Source: Lutjanus erythropterus (lineage: Eukaryota > Chordata > Actinopteri > Lutjaniformes > Lutjanidae). Taken from it: DNA of 64,000 nucleotides. Position 1 is the stretch's first letter. Every line of letters starts with the position of its first letter. Positions 59,000-64,000 of this stretch are shown in pieces. The notes below the pieces were generated by a model. The model was not told the DNA's origin, did no database searches, and saw only the letters and a list, made by a program, of their open reading frames with translations. The translations under genes and the position numbers were made by a program. The stretch covers positions 28,792,645 to 28,856,644 of the forward strand of contig CM034607.1 of assembly GCA_020091685.1 (NCBI GenBank), in the 5' to 3' direction.

Positions 59000-59222
59000 G
59001 ATGTAATTTCTCTTAAAATGGTATTTCAGCAGAATCACAGAGCTCACACACATATTTCATTGAAAAAAAGACATATACACATGCACATCAACAAGCCCAC
59101 ACATCGTCCATTTGTGGATAATGTGCCAGTGCAGCCTGAATGTAATTCTGTGTCTAGACGAACAGTAAATGTAGAAATGATTTCTGTCCCCCGCTTCCAA
59201 ATGCTTTTAATCATCAGATGGA
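59000..59222 (+). repeat. Intronic duplicated block, copy 2
   Basis: Second copy of 57941-58205, offset by about 1,059 bp. It lies some 230 bp upstream of exon 4. The frame 59018-59536 crosses this repeat, intron and exon 4 and is not an mRNA frame. Confidence 0.93.
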
Positions 59223-59450
59223 AGTCTGGAGGCCCGGTCCAGGATTTCTTCATGCTTTCTCAGCAGCAGGGGCACACCAACTGTTCTGTGGCAATGCCTA
59301 AAAATGCACATTTTACTCAGTCTTGTCATTTTAATGGTGTGTTTTCTCTCCCTGTCTCCCTCTTTTCCATCTTGGTTTCCCTCCTCTGCTTCTTTCTTTC
59401 TGTCTTTCTGTCTTTCTGTCTTGTTGTGCACATCTCTGTGTGTTTCTCAG

Positions 59451-59528
59451 TTTCCCAGGCGGATGATGACTCCAGTCAGACTCCTCCCGACTACACAGTC
59501 AGGCCGAACATCAAAATACACAACATCG
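59451..59528 (+). CDS. efna3: Ephrin-A3, exon 4 (stalk)
   Basis: A 78-nt exon between a TTTCTCAG acceptor and a GTGAGT donor, phase 1 at both ends. It encodes VSQADDDSSQTPPDYTVRPN followed by IKIHNI. This corresponds to the unstructured stalk between the receptor-binding domain and the GPI anchor. Pro-Asn-Ile-Lys-Ile matches the Pro-Asn-Val-Lys-Ile of mammalian ephrin-A3, and the 26-codon length agrees. A second AG at 59457-59458 would give Gly-Gly-stop, so the upstream acceptor is required. The equivalent exon is alternatively skipped in some ephrin-A genes, and here skipping would keep the frame. Confidence 0.88.
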
Positions 59529-60261
59529 GTGAGTGACTCTGAATTGCTGAAAATGAGCAGCAGCCAATTGCCAGATCCTGGTCAATATTTGGCTGTGGCT
59601 GCAAAGCTTGATTTGTGTACCGATGATTGTGGAGAGGAAACAACCATTTGTTATTTGTTTGGTGTTTTTTTTTATTCTATGGTCAGGAAAAGAAAATCCA
59701 CAGGTCATAGCTGGCTGATGAGTAAAACCTTTGGTTTCTACTCTTGTGCAATCTGAGTAAGACGATGAAACACTGCAACTTGATTCAGAAGCGACACCAT
59801 TTACTTCTGCGTGAGAAAGCAAATGTGAATGTAAACAAATCAACCCACAAAAACCAGCAGTAGACTGTGTGTTGTCATGATACTGGAATTTCTGACTCTG
59901 ACACAATACCACAAGGAAAAATTGACACAACATTGAGGGCAAGATTATTTAGATTTTTATTCAAAGATATAACAAGGCAATGACATGAAAACAAGAAACT
60001 TTTACTAACATTTGCATTTTTTCTCTTTAGATCAGGCAAATAAAAATAACTGAATTATCCAGATGGTGTAATTTTCAACATCATCAAAAATACAAACATT
60101 CCTCTTTCTATTAAACTGATATAGACAAGCTTTATGGAGGCGATGTATTGTAATTTGTTCACCTGCCACCAGGGGTCAGTGTTTCTACTGGTGGACAAGG
60201 AAGGTCAGCTGAGCTGAGAAACATGGCCTCTTAGGGATAAAGTTAAAGTTACAGTTACAGC

Positions 60262-60975
60262 CAGTGGTGGAAAGAGTACTGAACATCTGTACTCAAGTAC
60301 AAGCACTGTTACATTACTAAAATATTACTCAATTACAAGTAAAAGTGCTGGTGTTAGAAAAATACTTAAGTAAACGTACAAAGTATTTATCTCAAAAACT
60401 ACTCAGAGTATTAGTTACTTTTTCACAGTTCATGTTTAATACATTGTTAACAGCAGGAATTCAATCAGAGAGGTTTCTGTTTCTCCAAATCTTCACTTTA
60501 AATTACTTCAAACAATCACCTCTCAAACCTAAGGTTGTAGATTTTGTGAATTTTCCTTAACTGACAGTTGAAAATGCTGACAACTGATTAATCATTAATG
60601 ATTTATAAGATTTTTCTTTCTCATTTCAATTTTTCCGGTTTTGTCTTGTCACTTGTCTTTCTTTTAAAGCCTCCAAACTTGTGCTGCTACATTGTTTGTT
60701 TGTTTGTTTGTTTTTCATTTAAATGTCATGTTTTCATCGGCCTGTTTGTGATCAGAGAACCTAAATGGCTACAAAAATGGAGATGAAAGATCTGGATATT
60801 AATTCAACTTGTATTCAGTAATGATTTTAAAAAGTAACTAAGTAGATTACATAGTATAATACTGACTCAAGTAGGAGAAAAAGTACACACTTGAAAATTT
60901 ACTTATAAAATACCCTCCAAAAAACACAAAATTACAGTATCTTGTGTGTTTGTAATTAGTTACTTCCACCCCCTG
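60262..60975. mobile_element. hAT-like MITE with 8-bp target duplication
   Basis: The left end is CAGTGGTGGAAAGAGTACTG and the right end GTAATTAGTTACTTCCACCCCCTG. CAG/CTG termini and GTGGAA/TTCCAC are inverted. Flanking 8-mers are GTTACAGC (60254-60261) and GTTACGGT (60976-60983), identical at six of eight positions. Subterminal 'ACTCAAGTACAAG..' and '..GACTCAAGTAGGAG' motifs are typical of an abundant fish non-autonomous hAT group. No transposase. A truncated relative lies at 25465-25605. Confidence 0.8.
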
Positions 60976-61192
60976 GTTACGGTCAACTAGTAAACCAAAT
61001 AACACGCCTGCCCCTCCGGGAAAAAACTTATTCAACAATGAGAGCATAAAATTTTAGATCTTTATCTAAAGATAGATATAATGAGATAAAGGATAAAGCA
61101 AAAGAGATGAGTGATGAGAAGAAGACAGCACTGTGGGTAAGCAGGAGGAGGCGGGACTATGTAGGCACTGCAGCTGTGTGTGTCAACTTGCA

Positions 61193-61250
61193 GTTGTCAG
61201 TCTGGCAGTAAATGTACAGTTTAGGTTTTAGTTGGTCAGTGAATAAAAGC
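61193..61250 (+). repeat. Intact counterpart of the interrupted 45-kb repeat
   Basis: Carries GTTGTCAGTCTGGCAGTA and, after about 25 nt, TCAGTGAATAAAA with an AATAAA at 61242-61247. The same two blocks are split by about 467 nt at 45274-45771. Confidence 0.5.
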
Positions 61251-62225
61251 TGCAGCTTCTCAGACCAAAGCAGAACTCCTGAGTGTGTGTTGCATTGGTG
61301 TGATGATCGGCTCTGCATACATTGGCGAAGTAGCCTACTATCCTGCAGGGGAGTAAAGTCAAGTTGAACCATTTTGCACAAATCTCGTCATGATACCATA
61401 GACTGTAGTAAAATGTCAGGAAGACAGGAAGGCATGTAAAAATAGATACCGCCCAAACTAACCCATGACATCTATTTTGCCAGATCTATTATGCAAACAG
61501 AATAATTCCAGTTTATTTCAACTTGGGCTGTTATTTTTATCAGTTATAATAACACAATAATCACCAAAGTAGTATGAAAGCACCAAGCCAATGCTCTGAA
61601 AATGGTATTATACAGTTTATTTGTCAGTGTTATTATTAAATTTCATGTTTCCTTAGTCACAATAATTCAGTCATGACAGGACTCTAACTCATCTTTTAGA
61701 GCCACAGCAATCCCCGGCCTCATGTTGCCTTGCATAAAAATGATTTTAATGAGCTGCACACAGGGAGGTAAACTGATTACAAATTTGGGCAGCGCTAAAA
61801 AAAAAGAGGAGCATGAGCACTCAATCGAGGAGAAAAAAAGGTCAGATTGATGCGTTCTTACGCAGTAATTGCTGATATCTGAGAGCACAGCGGTCAGAAA
61901 CACTTTATTAGGAGGAAAAGTCGAACACGAGCGCTCCCAACATGATGGTGACGGTGGTCTGCAAACTATGTCAACAACAGACATTTTTGGTGATAATGTA
62001 ACCCTGTGCCTTGGTTTTCTCTTTCAAATAAGTTTTGCTAATGTTGGGTTTTTATTTAAAGGGATAATTCTGATTTTTTAAAGTGAAGTTTTATGAGGTA
62101 ATTATCCAGAGTCAAGTGTATTACCTGCTGTGACGATAAGGTCCTTACTGTATTACTGCATTACTGCGGTCATGTGCTGCTACTGCACTGCACTGATCTA
62201 TTTATACGTTTGCTAACGCGATATA

Positions 62226-62819
62226 TTAAAGGGATAGTTCACCCAGAAATTAAAATTCTGTCATTTTCTACTCACCCTTATGCCAGTTATGGTTCAGGTT
62301 TATTTTGTTAAGCTGCAAAACGCTGCTGGAGTTTCACAGGAGAACAGTTTTGCAGAATCTCCCAAACAGGTGAAACGAATGGTGACCAGTTTTCAAATGT
62401 AAAAACCAACAGAAAAAAAAATCATAAAACGCCTCCATAGTGCTTGTGTGGAATAATCAAAGTCTCTTAAAGCCCCGACATGCCGTTTGCACACCATTAC
62501 ACCACTCATACATACAGTGAAGACTGAGGCTAAAAACACGGTGTAAATAATATTATTTTAGTCAACTTGACATGTTGGGGCTCTAGGAGACTTGTATGGA
62601 GTATGGAGGCATTTTATGTTTTATTCTGTTGTTGTTTTCCGGTTGAAAACCAGTCACTATTCACTTACATTGTTTGGGAGATTCTGCAACGCAATTTCCT
62701 GCAATTTCCTGTGAAACTCCAGCAGTGTTTCCAAACCCAAACTAAACCCAACCTTCAATCGGCGCGAGGATGAATGGATAATGACTGATTTGTCATTTTT
62801 GGGTGAACTATGCCTTTAA
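62226..62819. mobile_element. Palindromic TTAA-flanked MITE
   Basis: Ends are TTAA + AGGGATAGTTCACCC and GGGTGAACTATGCCT + TTAA, one mismatch apart when reverse-complemented. The arms extend almost to the centre. CTGCTGGAGTTTCACAGG pairs with CCTGTGAAACTCCAGCAG, GCAGAATCTCCCAAACA pairs with TGTTTGGGAGATTCTGC, and AAAACGCCTCCATA pairs with TATGGAGGCATTTT. No coding capacity. TTAA targeting points to a piggyBac- or Kolobok-type transposase acting in trans (inference). Confidence 0.88.
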
Positions 62820-63419
62820 AATGACAGGACAGACAAATGAACAGATCCAACTCTGAAATGGCATTTTATGATTGAATCAACAAAACTTTAGAAAACACCT
62901 GTTGACTGTAATCTTTTGACCGGGTACCAAAGCTGTTTTGCCCCCTGAATGTGTGTGCGCCCCGTAACGTTTGCACACAAGAAACCCGTCTATTAAACCA
63001 GGATTATCCTTTGATTTAAAAACTCTACTTACAAACTAGAAAAAAGCAACAAAAAAGTTTTTGTACCTCCTACAATGCACCGCACACTCACACACACACA
63101 AACAGGTAAGCCTTCCTTTTTTTCTCTAGAGCAAGATCCACAAGGTCAGTGGAGGTCTTGTAAGGAATGAAAGGTCCATGTTTACCTAAGGAGAAAGCAT
63201 GTCAGCCAGCGAGTCAATTGTGCAGCTGAGTGGTTACATAAACCCTCTATTTTTCTCTCTCTTTCTCCATCTCAAACAAAAGCCTCTTGCCGGGAATCAT
63301 TTAGTATGCTTGTTTCAGGGAGCTGTGGGCAGTCTGTGACGAGGGCTAAGAGAGTGTGACCTGCCTGAGACGGAAACTGAGACCAGCAGAGACAGGGCGA
63401 AAAGAGCTCTTGAGCCATC

Positions 63420-63720
63420 AGCAACGAGCACCTACAGCGAGAGAGAGAGAGGCCGAGAGAGCGAGAGAGAGGGCAGAAAATAGAGAAGTGGAAGAGAGAG
63501 ACAGCAGCTGGAAAGAGGGAGAGACAAAGTCAGGAAGGGTGGCAGTGAAAGAGAAATGCCTGACAGAAAGAGGGACAGATAAGGCAGAGGGAGACGGAGA
63601 GGAACAGGCAGAAAAAGAGATAAAACCGGAGTGGGGGCAGAGACGATGGAGGGGGGGGGGGGCTGGTTGCAGAGGGAAGGGGCAGAGGAAGAAAGGAAAG
63701 CTCAGTGGTGGGCGAATTGC
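63420..63720 (+). repeat. Polypurine tract
   Basis: About 300 nt dominated by G and A on the plus strand, with (GA)n runs and a 10-nt G run at 63651-63661. The 124-codon frame 63356-63730 is a low-complexity Glu/Arg/Lys translation of it. Confidence 0.85.
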
Positions 63721-63954
63721 TCAGCAGTAACTCAGGCTCCAGCTTACGTAGAATTTAATATAAAAAAAACACTTACTGGCAGAGAATCATAAAAAATCAT
63801 CGCCTCTAGCGCTGTGATGCATTTTGCTGAATACATTTGGCGGAATAACAAAATCAGGACACACAGATTTATGCGCGCACACACTTGAAAACAACCCGTA
63901 TACCCCCGATGGCCCTGCTGACCGCTGGACACCCACTCTCTGACTCACCCTCAG

Positions 63955-64000
63955 GACCAGACCAGCCCACAGACTGGCTTAGCATCAACAAATCTCTGCC
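63955..64000 (+). CDS. efna3: Candidate ephrin-A3 exon 5 start (truncated by window edge)
   Basis: A pyrimidine-containing tract ending CTCACCCTCAG precedes a frame compatible with the phase 1 end of exon 4. It gives Gly-Pro-Asp-Gln-Pro-Thr-Asp-Trp-Leu-Ser-Ile-Asn-Lys-Ser-Leu-Pro with no stop to the edge. Alternative AGs at 63959-63960 and 63971-63972 are in the same frame and would remove 2 or 6 residues. The family's last exon encodes the stalk end and hydrophobic GPI-attachment signal, which would lie beyond the window. The visible residues are not clearly like mammalian ephrin-A3, so this could instead be unspliced intron. Confidence 0.45.

Larger units (their letters stand above)
56801..59450 (+). 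other. efna3 intron 3
   Basis: A 2,650-bp GT-AG intron. It begins with a (CCT)n run (56881-56909), a purine-rich stretch (56935-56990) and a pyrimidine-rich stretch (57225-57360). TG-rich sequence at 57605-57720 follows, then the duplicated block and minisatellite described separately. Confidence 0.9.
59529..63954 (+). other. efna3 intron 4
   Basis: A GT-AG intron of about 4.4 kb if exon 5 is called correctly. It holds two MITEs (60262-60975, 62226-62819), the small shared segment near 61193-61250 and a purine-rich tract (63420-63720). No other gene is seen. Confidence 0.6.

Noticed and set aside
63356..63730. 124-codon Glu/Arg-rich open frame as a coiled-coil exon
   Set aside because: It is the translation of a polypurine tract inside efna3 intron 4.

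Overview
The window looks like teleost fish genomic DNA. It is AT-rich, full of CA/TG microsatellites and short palindromic DNA-transposon relics, and carries only one recognisable protein-coding gene. That gene is a plus-strand ephrin-A3 (efna3) whose middle exons lie at 54298-54599, 56735-56800 and 59451-59528, with a candidate further exon beginning at 63955. Reading frames, splice sites and phases join cleanly. The encoded segments give the ephrin receptor-binding domain, its conserved cysteines, an N-glycosylation sequon, the Eph-contacting G-H loop and the start of the stalk. The signal-peptide exon was not found here, and the GPI-anchor exon runs off the right edge or lies beyond it.

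Positions 1-54297 hold no gene I can support. This is either intron 1 of efna3 or its upstream intergenic region; the sequence alone does not decide. It is a patchwork of non-repetitive DNA and repeats. The repeats include a 5-nt-period satellite (2385-2865), an ATCC array (9554-9626) and a 56-bp-period minisatellite inside a terminal-inverted-repeat element (20817-21868). Two copies of one foldback family occur (about 7440-8519 and 22203-23668). A decayed hAT-type transposase fragment (34818-35080), a LINE reverse-transcriptase C-terminal relic (14867-15022) and a 1-kb element with a perfect 6-bp target duplication (35623-36655) were also found. Several TTAA-flanked elements and long polypurine/polypyrimidine tracts complete the picture.

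Positions 54298-64000 are the body of efna3. Intron 2 is about 2.1 kb, intron 3 about 2.65 kb and intron 4 about 4.4 kb if the last exon call is right. Intron 3 contains a roughly 260-bp block duplicated about 1.06 kb apart, with a minisatellite filling the gap. Intron 4 contains a hAT-like MITE with a near-perfect 8-bp target duplication and a nearly fully palindromic TTAA-flanked MITE.

No bacterial-type system, CRISPR array, operon or RNA gene is present. The most notable structures are the intron 3 duplication with its minisatellite, the repeat-filled transposon at 21 kb, the foldback elements and the possible tandem acceptors at the last exon. Repeat family labels are from memory of typical fish repeats and structural hallmarks; no database search was run.
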